Below are positions 34,231 through 46,100 of a stretch of 64,000 nucleotides of DNA, piece by piece. The stretch is from Gymnogyps californianus (taxonomy: Eukaryota > Chordata > Aves > Accipitriformes > Cathartidae). The notes under the pieces were generated by a model. That model saw only the letters and a list, made by a program, of their open reading frames with translations. It was not told the origin of the DNA and ran no database searches. The DNA lies in the NCBI RefSeq assembly GCF_018139145.2, contig NC_059500.1, positions 46,956,072 through 47,020,071 on the forward strand, given 5' to 3'. Positions within the stretch are counted from its first letter, which is position 1, and every line of letters begins with the position of its first letter. The position numbers were made by a program, and so were the translations under genes.

Positions 34231-37200
34231 GTTGCATGTAGAATTCTTAATTCATTATGTAAAGGTGTGATTTCAGGCTATGATGATAAAGCTAAAGACC
34301 GCAGCCATGCATATTGTTTTTAATTCTTTGTGTTTCTTAAAACACTGGAAAGATTCTGTTCAAAATTTGGCCAGTCGGAATGGATTTTATAAGAGCACTT
34401 CAGCTTTTGCATTTGATGTGCCTTTCCCTTCATCCTTAATGCTACTGCTATTTATGCAAACAATTTCCTGGGTTTAGGTATCTGAGTAACATGGATTTAA
34501 TCTAACTGGTGAAGATAAATAGCGTCAGCAAGTTAGAATGAGTTTTATCTTGGTGTACAAAATGAATCACAGGACGTGACTCATTTTTTGCTCTAATACT
34601 TGCATCAAATTGTAAGTAAGGGCAAGGACTCCGTCAGCCGTCATGTTCGTACAGTGGAGGCACAGGACGAGCTCCGATCCTAATGTCAGATTCTGCATAT
34701 TGCCCCGTGACAAATAACTCTTCCATACTATTTTTTACTTCCATAACTCACTTGAATAAGCAGATGGTTCTATGGTTACACACCTGACATCAGGTCGATA
34801 GTTTCTTGCTTCACCTCTCCCAAAAGAAATAGCTGAAGAAAAATCCTTTGATACTACGGACAGTATCGATAAGAACCATCGCGTTACTGGCAGCATTTTT
34901 CCCACAAGACAGTTGCTCCATCTTCAGTGAAGGAAAACGTATAGAGTAGTTTTGAAGGACAAGTATTGGCATTTGTAGCTGTACTGGATGCTCAGACTCA
35001 GCAGAGAAAGTGGGGTGTGTTGGGTTTTTCAGGTATATCAGAGTTTCCACCAATAGCTAATCGCTCTTCCTGATGATTGTATTTTTCTGCTTCTGGCCTA
35101 CAGTCTGAAAGTCCTAGCATGTCTAACCTTGCTAAAATTCACTGTTTCCTGTGTGCCAGTGAGTTCTTTGGAAGTCTCGATTGATTCATGTAGTCCAGCT
35201 TACAGCACCTGCTTGTGGTCTGTATTGGTCACAAAATACTACATTTGTTTGACAGGAGTTATGTGCCTAAATGCTTGTCTGGTTGGTTCATTTTCCTTTC
35301 CACTTGTGGTAATTCTTAAGAAACATTACCTCTTCCCTGCAAGACTGCTCCATGTGATAAAATCATCCTGTCTTGTTTCCTTAAAATTCCCAAAGTCTTT
35401 TATCAGCTTCAATAAATGGGATAAAGACCCGTTCTGAAGAGGTGGTAGCCGAATAAGGGAAGGGGGATTCGCAGGGAGGTTTGTGTTTAATTACTTTTAG
35501 CTTCTGGTTCATGGTTGAACTCCGTGATTGTGCTAACTAGCTCTGGAATGTGTGGGAGTCCTGGGAAGGAAGGCGGAGGCTCGCCAGAATACCTGGAAGA
35601 GCATTCAAAATAGAAAAGGAAGCATGGGAGCGGCAGAAGCAAAGGCTATCAGGAAGAGATTAACTTTGCCCAAGGGCTGATGTCGTTGGCAGGGCAAGGA
35701 AAGACGAGGGGCAAGCTGCATCATGTTGTGGCCCCTTAGGGGATGGTATTTTAAATTTACTGCACACCACTATTTATAATTGTAACCAATCAAACATGTT
35801 CCAGTCCATTTTGCTATTGAGGTTTTGTTGGGTTTGTTGGGTTTTTTTGGGTGGGGTTTTTTTTTTTGGAACTCCTGTTTAAAGATAAGAAGAAGTTGTT
35901 CGGAGTTACGTCCCCCTCTGTCCCAAATTGTCTTTTATGTAAATTGTACTGTTGGCAGTCATAGAACAAAGGCAAGATTCATGACCTCTACCAAAGGAGA
36001 TAGCCAGTGGAGGCTGGGGGTAGAATACACAGAGCTATGAACAAATAACGTTTTTTAAACAGTTATTCATTACAAACTTTTTTTGGAATTCAGGTTAAGG
36101 AAGGACAGACAAGTTTAGATAAGGAAACAATAGATGTTTAAAACAAGCCATATAACGTTGCTGCCCTCTCCAATTTGCTGAATTGTTTTAAAAATTGTTT
36201 GTCTCATGGTAATTATGCTAAGTGATCAGTATTACAATGAGTAATTTTGTAAGCATTGTTAGTTTCCAGATGTAGGCTCTTCTGCTAGCCATCAATGTTC
36301 TCTACTGTTCTACTAAAAAAAATTAGGAATACATTAAATATGTCAGTAGTATTACTCCTCTTCACAGCATTTTAGAACCATAACCAACCATTGCAAGGCC
36401 ACTATTACAAAAGTAGCTTCAGAAAAAGGAAAACATTTAAAGAACTAACAGATGAAGTTTTTAAACATTCATTAAGGAAACAGACACCCAGCACAGTGTA
36501 AACCAAATAACCTGACACATACCTGGAAGACTACATTTCTACTCCTCATGCCTTGATTCTGCCTGAATGCAATATTGTATTATGTACTGTTCGCTGAGCC
36601 TGTCTATTGCCGACAGAAAACGTCAAGTTACTGAGTTAGTCTTTTTTTTTTTTCCCCTCAGTTTTCCTGTTTGGGGCTTTTAGACTGCAACGGTCTCTTG
36701 AAGACTACTGTATGCACACACATGGTAATTATTAACTATAGCTACAAGCAGGCTTTTTCAATACAACGTCTGAATGCAGTTTCGTACTTGCTGTCAATAA
36801 AATAGGCTCTTCTGGTGCCTCCTTCCAAAGTCCAGCACTTTCATGGAGAACACTGTTTGCCTTCTTTATCTTAATTTCTGTATGAGGCATACTGCACAAA
36901 CATCATCTGCACCTAATGAGGAAGAAACCCATCTGAATTAGGAATGCTGTGGGAATCTAGAATATTTAGCATCTGTTGAAAAATCATCTGCCCTTTCTCA
37001 CCGGCAACTAACAACAAACCGGAAAACTTGTAAGTAGATTTTGTTTCATAGGCCTGATACCAGGGGAGTATACCATTTAATTTTAGAGGGGCTTGCATAG
37101 GGTTTAACTGCCCAAGAGAGCAGATAAGGAATTCTTGGTGACATTTAGTGCTTTACAACGCAGAAGAAATACGACTCCAAAGAATCCTGTCAGGGTTGTT

Positions 37201-37650
37201 TGGCCTTGCCTTTCTCATTTCGGCTGCAGGACATCAGTGATGCCGGAAAGCTGATACCTGTGGAATGCCAGCCTGAAGTGCAGTTCCCTTTTGGCAGTTC
37301 CCTTAAGGTTTCAGGAACAGTATTGGTAGGACCTGCAGAGTGACGCTGCGTGTTCTGGCCTGGAAATGGAGCTGCTCTGCCTTCTGCTAATCTTGGGTGT
37401 TTCAGCTATGAGTGATGATGTGAACACCCAGGTCCTCAAAGCTGCCAGAGCACACCAGTAAAGTGGAGGGAAGTTGGCCATAGCTCTTCTGCGATAAAAG
37501 GCAGGAAAAAAGGAGATTCAGAAGCATATGTGGAACACTGCACCGTGGTTTTAAAAGCTGTTTCAGAGTTCTTCCAGTTAGGAAAGTTCAGATAAGTGAT
37601 GATCCTAAGTTCGTAACAAAACGCTGATGTAAACGGAAAAAAACACACAA
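34231..37650. other. intergenic region after FXN
   Basis: 3.4 kb of AT-rich DNA between the FXN 3' end and the next CpG island. No exon, RNA gene or repeat family was recognised; short G/T-rich and T-rich tracts occur near 35821-35870. Confidence 0.6.
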
Positions 37651-37906
37651 ATGCAGGGCTGGGTGACAGTGCACCCTGAGAGCAACAGCGGCCAAAGCGC
37701 TCCGCCGCCCCGGCCCTCCAGCAGCCGGCACCGGCCGCGGGCGCTGCTGCAGCTGCCCGCAGGTCGGCTCTCCGCCCCGGCGCCGCTTCGGGCAATGCCG
37801 GGCAGCGACGGTAGGCGGGGGGGCAGAGTCGAGGCCCCCCTCCCGGGAGACGGGACGGGCTGAGAAAAGCCGGGGGGGCGAGGCGGCCGCGGCGGCCCCG
37901 CCGCGG

Positions 37907-37915
37907 TGACTCAGC
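37907..37915 (+). promoter_or_regulatory. AP-1 / antioxidant-response-type site
   Basis: TGACTCAGC inside the CpG island. It is a perfect AP-1 site (TGACTCA) and also fits the NRF2/MAF antioxidant-response core TGACnnnGC. Position within a likely promoter gives it some weight; a 9-bp match alone is weak evidence. Confidence 0.4.
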
Positions 37916-37988
37916 GGCGCGGAGTACCAGGCTGCAACCGGTATTTCCTGTTCCCCCGCCCGCCGCCCCGTGTGTGAGAGAGCGAGCA

Positions 37989-38014
37989 TGTGTGTGTGTG
38001 TGTGTGTGTGTGTG
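37989..38014 (+). repeat. (TG)13 microsatellite
   Basis: Thirteen TG units inside the CpG island. Alternating purine-pyrimidine tracts can adopt Z-DNA and are usually length-polymorphic. Confidence 0.92.
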
Positions 38015-38798
38015 AGCGTGGGCCGGGGGGCAGCGAGGCGAAGTCAGCCCTGAGCTGGGGAGGTGGCGGGGCGGCGGCGACCGCAGGTGGAGCCCCGCCT
38101 GCGGAGGGGCTCGAGGGGCGGGCGGCGGGAGGGGGCCGTGCTGCCCGGTGCCCGCCCCGTCCGGCGGCCGCCGCCGCCCTCCTCTTCCCGCCCCTGCCCT
38201 CCCCTCCGCCGCCTCCCCACCTGGAGGCGAGGCCGGCACCTGCGGCGGGAGCCCGCCCCGGCGCGGCCGCGCCGCCCCCGCCCGCAGGAAATCGCCCGAC
38301 TCGGTGAGAACCCAGACCCGACCTCGGCCCCGCACTCGGATTCGGCGCGGCCGTCGCAGCCCGCTCCGGGGCGGCGGGGCAGGGTTGAGGGCAGGGCAGG
38401 GCACGCAGTCCTAGCGCTGGGCCGCCGGCCGGCACCTCTGCTCCCGCTGCTGGACGCCGCCGCCGCACCGCGGCTACCTCCGCGAGCAGGCGAGTATCCC
38501 CGCGCGGGGCAGGCTGGGCTGCCCCCGGCTCCGCGCCTCCCCGCCGCTCCCCTCTCCTCGGGCAGGTGCGGCGCTCCGCCGCCCCTCGTCGCCCCCCGTC
38601 CGGCGCCGCTGCTGCCTCCGCTCCCCGCTCCAGGGGCCGCGCTGCGGGGAAGAGCTGTGCGACTTCTCCCTCCTTTGTGTGCTCTGGGGTTTTCTCCCCC
38701 CTTTCTCCCCCCTCCCCCCCCCTTTCGTTCCTCAGGCGCACTTTGCCGCCTTTGTCCGCGGAGCCGAGGCGGGGGCTGCGCTCCCGCCGCGGGGGACA

Positions 38799-38820
38799 CC
38801 CCCCCCCCCCCCCCCCCCCC
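38799..38820 (+). repeat. poly-C homopolymer (22 C)
   Basis: A run of 22 cytosines near the 3' edge of the CpG island, with further C/G-rich sequence on both sides. Length may be inaccurate, since such runs are prone to sequencing and assembly error. Confidence 0.88.
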
Positions 38821-38930
38821 GCCCCGGCCTGGCGCCGCTGCCGCGGCCGCGCACCTGGGGTGCGCGAACAGCCGGGTCGGGTCGGGGATCGGCTTTTCCC
38901 TAACGGGATTAAGCGGCTCTCGGTGACTTT

Positions 38931-41900
38931 TTCCGTGCTAAGTACTTGCCGGGAGAGTGCGATACTACGTGGGAAGTGGGAGGGATGTCACCGATGAATC
39001 AGGGTTTTTGTTTACCCGGGTTTTTTCGCCTTAGGAGGGGCGGGTCCCCCGACAGGCGCGCACCCCCGACGGCGGGGGCTTGGGCTGCTTTTGTTACGCA
39101 CAGAATTCCTGAAATCTTTATGTTGGCACATCCCGAGTGGATTCCAGCCGTGCCTTGGGCTTTGGCTAACTGGGTCAGGGGAAGTTTCAAGTTAACAGGG
39201 AACTGTAAAACAAAGGAACAGGCAGTTCCAACAGCCAAATGCTTGATTGCCCTGTTAAAGTGCCTTGGCATCGGCCTTGTTTGTGGTGCTGGAACCCAGG
39301 TGCATTAGATTTGCATCGTGGAGCGTCAGGGTTGATCTACCAGTGGCATGCGCTTGCTTTATTAGACAACTCAGCCCTTTCTTTCCCCCTACTTAAAACC
39401 TGTTTCTTCTGCGTATTTTTCCAGGATGAAAAAGTACATGCTGTCTGAACATACTTGTGTAAGAGTCATATACTCATCTTTCAGATTGGTTATCTGAAAA
39501 CTTTTATACCTCTGATGTTGCTTTCTAATAGTTACTCACTTAAAACAGCTGGCATCTCTGAAGAATCTGCTCCCTAGCTTCGATTTATAAACTGGTGTTG
39601 AATCCAACAGCTAGGACAGTATTTGAAAGCTCTCAGCCCCACAGCTGTGCTCCAGCAGAGGCCACGAAAGGTCTCCTTTGTTTTAACCTTTGGATGTAAT
39701 TATCAAGGTGGGATGGTTTGAAACAAATTAAAAGGACTTACCGTTTCTTCTGTTCAGCAAAGTTTTCTTTTAACGGTTTAGGACTGTGATTTAGCTGTGG
39801 TTCAGAGAAAAGAAAAACAAACATGTGCTATGACTGATAAAATTGCTGCTTTTGTTTCTGAAGCATTCATAGTCTAAGGATCCATCTGTAAGCTCTTCCA
39901 AGCAATTACCCTTGTCACGATCCATGAGGTCTGCATGGCAAGGATCAGGTACTGGAAAGCGTGGGAAGTTTGCTTGTGTAAATTGATATTCATTGGTAGA
40001 TCATCCAGCTGCTTGAAGAGACTTTGGAATACTTTGCACGTAGTAAGCATGCGTGTGCCGTTTAGACCTGATCAGTAAGATTTATACTTAGTATAACCTA
40101 GTGCTTGTGAGGGCTTTCATCAGGCTTCTGAGGAAGCTTTCTGCATGTATTTGACTTTTAGGTGAGTTTACTGTTGTAATTGCTTCCAGACTGTTATATG
40201 CAAACATCTTCTTGTGCCCTAAACATTGCATTAAAGTAGTGGCAGTGACTCCTCTTCCCTTTGCAAAAGGAAGTCACTATGGATTGGAGAAACTGCGTCT
40301 AACTTGCGTTCTCCATTGCCCTGTATCACAAGATCAGTAACTGCTGCTGTGTTCAGTGTCACTACACTGGGTTTGTGTGAGACTAACGATGAGTACTGGG
40401 AATTACGCAGTGGGGTTAGGATGATCCCAATACTTTGCATGAACTGTAATCTCAACAGAGCTCTTCAGAATGAAGCATCAAAGCCATTAAGTGTCTGATA
40501 CTTTTTTGATTGCTTAATCCCCCCTTTCCTGGTTCAGTGTCTTCTCAGGAGAACCAGGAAATCTTTCTGATTAAAATAATGTTTAGGCACTGACATGGTT
40601 CACAATGGGATGTGTTGTACCTTTATAAAACCTAGATGCTAAAAAGCATCAGAAGGTTCCTGGATCATAGTAATCCTCAACTGGGGAATGGCCTAATATT
40701 CCAGGACTACCTCAAAGCTGCATTTAACTTGAAGCAAATCTAGATGATAGCATTTGTGTGTGTGTTTTAAACAGTTACCAACATTGTCTGTCTCCAGAAC
40801 TTCCTTGTAGGGTAAAGGAAATCTCTTGTTACAAGACTGTTCTCCTTTAATTGCTGAAATAACAGTATTTACATTCTCAAGGATGGTGTAACTTGCATCA
40901 TGCCTTGGCTGCATCAGTTCCATCCGATTGTAGTAGTCCTGGAACCAGTCATTCTAGTAACAGGGGAAAGAAAGCGCTGACATGGTGTAACAGCTACAGT
41001 TTGTTGAGGTTAGAGATTTTCAAGCCTGGTTTGTTTTCAAACACGTATGAAAATATTAATTGCTGGGAAAAAATGAGTTTATTAAATCTGACAATTGATA
41101 TTTGATGTCAGCTGCATGAGGCCTGTGAATCTTAATCCCCAATTGCAGTGAATTTCTGTGAACTTTAGAAGACTCTTCAAAAATGAGACAATCTATTTGT
41201 AAAACAAACATTTATGGCAATAAGGATATAGGGCATAATTTTTAGGCCTGTATTCTAATATATGGATCTTGCCATAGTGAAGAATGTTTGCAAATAGTGA
41301 GTTACCCACTTCGGTGCTGCAGTCTTTGTAGGTATGACTGGTTTTGCATGGCCATGCTGACATATGCACACCAGTGCATGTCATCTTTCACAGTTAAAGG
41401 TTTGGTTTCAGTCCCATGACCAATTACTCTAAGTTGTTTGGGAATCCGCAGAGAAGTACTCAGATTTAATTTCTACACAGATTTCTCTTCCAGATGCTTT
41501 TGTCAAAATAGAGCTGTTCAACCACGGGGTGCTTTTCTCAATTGTCTGAACCTATCCTCTTCCTCAGAAAGAGCAGCACTGTGTTAGATCCTTATGTCTG
41601 CTCCCTTGTAAAGTGTGCTTACTTCTTGTCCCCAGAGTCTTTGGAGCCTTCTGTTGCCCTTTAATGGTCTTTTACCAGTACTAGGGGGCTTTGGGGTTTT
41701 TTTTTTGCCAAACAAAGTCTGCATTTAACACTAGAGGGCTGAGGTTATTTTTTACTTAAATATTACATAATTAACACAGGTACTGACTGCAGTATGGGAA
41801 TTAAACAGCTTCATGCAGCAGCGAAGACCACTCCAGGTCATTTCACAATTTAAACTATTAATGTTTGGGTTGGTTTTTAGTTGTTATTGTTTGGTTTTGT

Positions 41901-42559
41901 TTTCTTTTAAATCAGATGATTGCTGGGGAATATTGTAGATTTCTGTTTCAAATGAGAATGCAGACTGTGGCAACTCTTTTTTGTCCAGCATTAGATGACC
42001 CTCGCAGTTGTGAACGTATTTAGGATGTTTATGATCCACACCTAGTAATGACGGAGTGAGCTGTGGGAGCTCTGGTCTGATATCTTGTACGGCATCTACC
42101 ATGGTGTGTATTCATCAGCTGCAGGCTTTGTTTTTAGGAAACATGAGCCGCACAAGTCTTCCTGAGTTCAGGTCAGCATTGTCATTGTGTATCTGAGTGT
42201 TGGAACCTCAGGTAATGATGGTTCCTAATCTAGGAAGAAAATGAAACTCGTTAGTGTTGTATTTTCACGTCTAACGTGAAAATGACAGACAAAAATACTG
42301 TGTGATGCAATAGTAGGGCCAATAAGAAGTGCGCACGGAAAAATATTAATCGCCTTTTGTTCTGATTTTTCCCAATGCCTGCTCCCTTTCCATGCTGTTG
42401 TCTTTGCTTCTGTTTTGCACCAGCAATCCAGAACTATTTTTGAGAAATTTCTTTTTATTTCTTAAAGGTATGCAGATTATCTTGGGTGTGGTCTATATAC
42501 ATGTGAAATGTCAGATTTAGGATGTCTAGTTAGGTGTGGGTATGTTTTCATTAAGCTAG
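38931..42559. other. non-coding region, no recognised feature
   Basis: 3.6 kb between the CpG island and the fourth LTR; GC falls quickly after 39100. No coding exon or repeat family was recognised. If the island is a TJP2 promoter, this would be the start of its first intron. Confidence 0.55.
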
Positions 42560-43165
42560 TGTCGTGTTTTAAACCCAGCCAGCAACTAAGCAGCACGCAG
42601 CTGCTCCCTCACTCCTGCCCCCTCCCAGTGGGATGGGGAAGAGAATCAGGAAAGAAGGTAAAACTTGTGGGCTGAGATAAGAACAGTTTAATAACTAAAG
42701 TAAAATACAATACTAGCAATAGTAATAATGAAATATAATAATAATAGTGATGAAAAGGAATATAACAAAAAAAAGGGGAAAAAAAGCCCAACTAAAACTC
42801 AAGGAAAAAAACAGTGATGCACAATGCTGTTGCTCACCACCTGCTGGCTGATGCCCGAGCAGCGATCTCCCCACCCTGGCCAACTCCCCCCTGTTTATAT
42901 ACTGAGCATGATGTTCTGTGGTATGGAATACCCCTTTGGCTGGTTCGGGTCAGCTGCCCCGGCTATGCCTCCTCCCAGCTTCTTGCGCACCTGCTTGCTG
43001 GCAGAGCATGAGAAACTGAAAAATCCTTAACTTAAGATAAGCGCTGCTTAGCAACAATTAAAACATCAGAGTGTTATCAACATTGTTCTCACACGAAATC
43101 CAAAACACAGCACTGTACCAGCTACTAAGAGGAAAATTAACTCTATCCCAGCTGAAACGAGGACA
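42560..43165 (-). mobile_element. solo LTR of an avian ERVL-type retrovirus (copy 4)
   Basis: A 606-bp element from TGTCGTGTTTTAAACCC to GAAACGAGGACA, flanked by perfect 5-bp duplications gctag (42555-42559 and 43166-43170). Sense is inferred to be minus by the same TATA-then-ATTAAA order as the other copies. It shares the CACCTGCTTGCTGGCAGAGC block and GATAAGCGCT with copy 2, so these two belong to one subfamily. No internal retroviral sequence is present. Confidence 0.92.
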
Positions 43166-43170
43166 GCTAG

Positions 43171-46100
43171 GCATGAGTTCAGATATTTTGGACCACTTTG
43201 GATTTTTCCTCAGATTGACTCAATAATACCTCTCCCAAAAGCATTTTGTTGTCATTACTCTATCATATCAAACTAATTCTTTAACATCAGCCTGCATTGT
43301 ATCGATAAACCAAGCCTGAACTCAACAGCGTTCAGCTTCATCTAAACCAACGTTTCACATATTTGTTCAAGCTATTTGTTATTTGCTTTGCCTCATTAGT
43401 CTTTTTTTAAAGAGATATTACAGAAAACTCATAAATCTCTCCTGCATGTCACTGTTAACAGCCAGGCTGTCTGTAGTCGGGCTTGCTCTCTCTATTCTAA
43501 CATCTGCTTCATCATCTAGCTCTGCTTAATAGCCAGCAGATTTGACTGCTGGTGTCTCTAGCCTCCTTAGCACAACTTTGTATAAGCTGATTCTGAGAAT
43601 CTCCAGGAACATATGGACTGTTGAGGCAAGAGACTATCTCTAAGGAGGGGCCAAAAGCAACTGCAATCCATGAAGGCTGTGTGAAAGAAGTTTCCAGGTC
43701 CTCCTCTTCTCTTTCCATGAAACCATTCCCACCCCATGCCCCCAGTCTGATCCTTGATGCTCCTTTACCTCAAGATTGTTTCAACAGAACAAGCTCTACA
43801 TACGCGTTGATTATTTTTCCAGCTATTTCTTAGCTATATGGCCCAAACAAAACACATGTATGTTCTGGGAGTTAACAATTGTCTGTCATAGTTATTCTTG
43901 TCACCCGAGAAAAACCATGTAGGAAAAGACCTTTGTTTCTTTGCTCTCTTCATAAGAGAATTCTTCGGGCTGTATGTGTTACAGAGATTTTTGTTGAGAG
44001 ACAAGAAAGAAAAGGATTTTGTCTGTTTCCAAAGATGGAAAGTAATTTGTGGCTACGTTGGGCAATGGCTGTCTCCTTTGTAGTTGGGTCTGAAGTGACT
44101 GAAGATGTGATCATGCTTCTGTCATCGGTTTACATGAAGTATGCCCTACATCTAATTAAGGGAGTATGACTCTGTTTTCATCTGTCAAGGATTAGAGCAA
44201 AAGGAAGCTTTTGCTTTGATCTCATAAATGTTTCTTTAACGCTGACAGAGCTTCTGTCATTCTTTCCCCATTCCCGGAAATACGTCTTACTTTCCAAACC
44301 ATCCACTGCAATTGAGTCCACAGTTTTTACAGTGTGAATGAAAAGAAGCAAACTTCAGAACTGCTTTTGCAAAAGTCATCTGTAGAATTTCAGCCGGATT
44401 GAAATCACTGCCCCAAGACTGAAACATTGGTGGGTTTTTTTCCCTGTTTCAGCTAAGGAAGCACAGAAAAGAGTAGGGAACTTTGGAACAGAAAGAAAAG
44501 CTGACAGTTTTCATGGAGTCCTCTTTCCCTATAGCCAGTGTAGCTTGGTAAGGCTATGATAAGTGCTCCAAGCCTTTTGGTTTGTTGTCACAATGCACTA
44601 TATCAGTTTGCTAGAAATGCATGTTATTGTGTTTTCTTTGCTTTGTAAACTAATTAGTAATTAATGTGAGAGATCTGTAGGGAGAAGGTTAGGAGAGAAT
44701 GCAAATATAGTGAATAAGCAAAGAATCTTTTTAGCTGAACTGTGAGGCGGTTTCTTACTGTTATGTTTTTGGATTTGTCTGAGGAACATGAGTTCCTGAA
44801 GTTGACACAAGTATTTTTCTTAACAGCTTAATTCTTAGATTATGTTTGTTCACTTGCATGTTCCCAGTTAGGAAAGTTCTGCTATGTTCTTTCCAATAAA
44901 ACTTGGTGTTCATTTTTCCTGAAAAAATACAAAGCCAGAAGAAGGGGAGTGGATGGTAACTCCCCAACAGAAAACAATGGATGAAGGTATGTTTTAGACC
45001 TTTTGTTTGCTCTGCAAAAGCCATCCTTCACTAACAATGGATGTACCAGCAGCTTTGAATTTCTGTTTTCAAATAAAGTTGAAGGAAGTTAATAAACTGT
45101 GAGTCAGTCTTACTCCCTCTAGGTAAATCTCCCTGGAGATTTCATGAACCATTTAGCAGTACTTGGGAGTAAGTTGTGCTGATTGTGTGAGCTTGGCTTC
45201 TCTGTGTACAAGGGCTAGTTGTGGGGCGCCTGTTGTAGTCAGAATTAATAGGCTTTGCCCAAAGAAACAAAAGACCAGAGCTGCACTAAATGCTTTTTAG
45301 ACTTTGCATAGGACTCTGGCTTTGAAAAGTACTTTGGGGAAGTTTTTGTAAGAACTGTTTCTTAGATCTATAAGGGGAAAATTTAGGGTTAAAAAAGTGT
45401 TAAGGGGAGGGGACAGGAAGAAGTACCAAAACTTCATAGGAGAAATTGTGGTAATACTGATGTTGCTAACAAAACTGACTTTGAGGGAATACTGGATTTT
45501 ATCAAAATGTTGCTGCGTTTAAGTAAAATTGAATTTTGTCATGGACTAGTACAGTCAGAAGATTCTTAAAAACTGGAATAGCCAAAAAACTGCCCACTTC
45601 TTGTCTTGTCTTTTCCTAGTCAGTACTGACTTTGCAATATTGCTGCCAAAGCTATCAGAAGTCAGGATGTGTGCAGGCTTAATGGCGTTAGCTGTGCTTG
45701 CAGACTTCTAGTAGTACTTCGCTTTCCTAAGCTTCTTAATACTTTGTATACAGATGTTTGAAGTTGTAGTTAAGTGGTTTTTTTGGACCTGGAGATGTAA
45801 TTTTTTGCTTAATTTCATTTTTGTGTTTTTAATATATTAATTTTCTTAACATCACAAATTTTCAGACTGCATATTCCTTACATATCAGCATGCAACTAGG
45901 TAGGTGAAAACTAAATTTTTCCCTCTGACAGTTGTTTGTAGTGGTACTCCCTGAATCTAAAAGATGCTTGATTTTATTTTGCTCTTCTAAGATCAGTCCC
46001 ACGGATTACTATTTAGTAATAACTTGAGGTAGTTCAGTGTGTGCATATGTTAACATAACCTGCAAATGTGACTGAATATTAAACACCAAATACAGGTAAC

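Larger units (their letters stand above)
37651..38930 (+). promoter_or_regulatory. CpG island, candidate upstream TJP2 promoter
   Basis: About 1.3 kb of CpG-dense, very GC-rich DNA in AT-rich surroundings. Such islands nearly always mark vertebrate promoters. The next gene in the conserved order is TJP2 (ZO-2), which in mammals uses alternative 5' promoters spread over a long distance; that makes it the leading candidate. Possible splice donors include CTCG/GTGAGA near 38303, but no ZO-2 coding sequence is visible and direction is uncertain. The long GC-rich frames on both strands are not credible proteins (low complexity, Pro/Arg/Ala-rich). Confidence 0.6.

Noticed and set aside
37436..38926. 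Long frames of 251-322 codons on both strands in the first orphan CpG island
   Set aside because: GC-driven open frames with proline/arginine-rich low-complexity products, crossing (TG)n and poly-C runs; no homology or splice-consistent structure.
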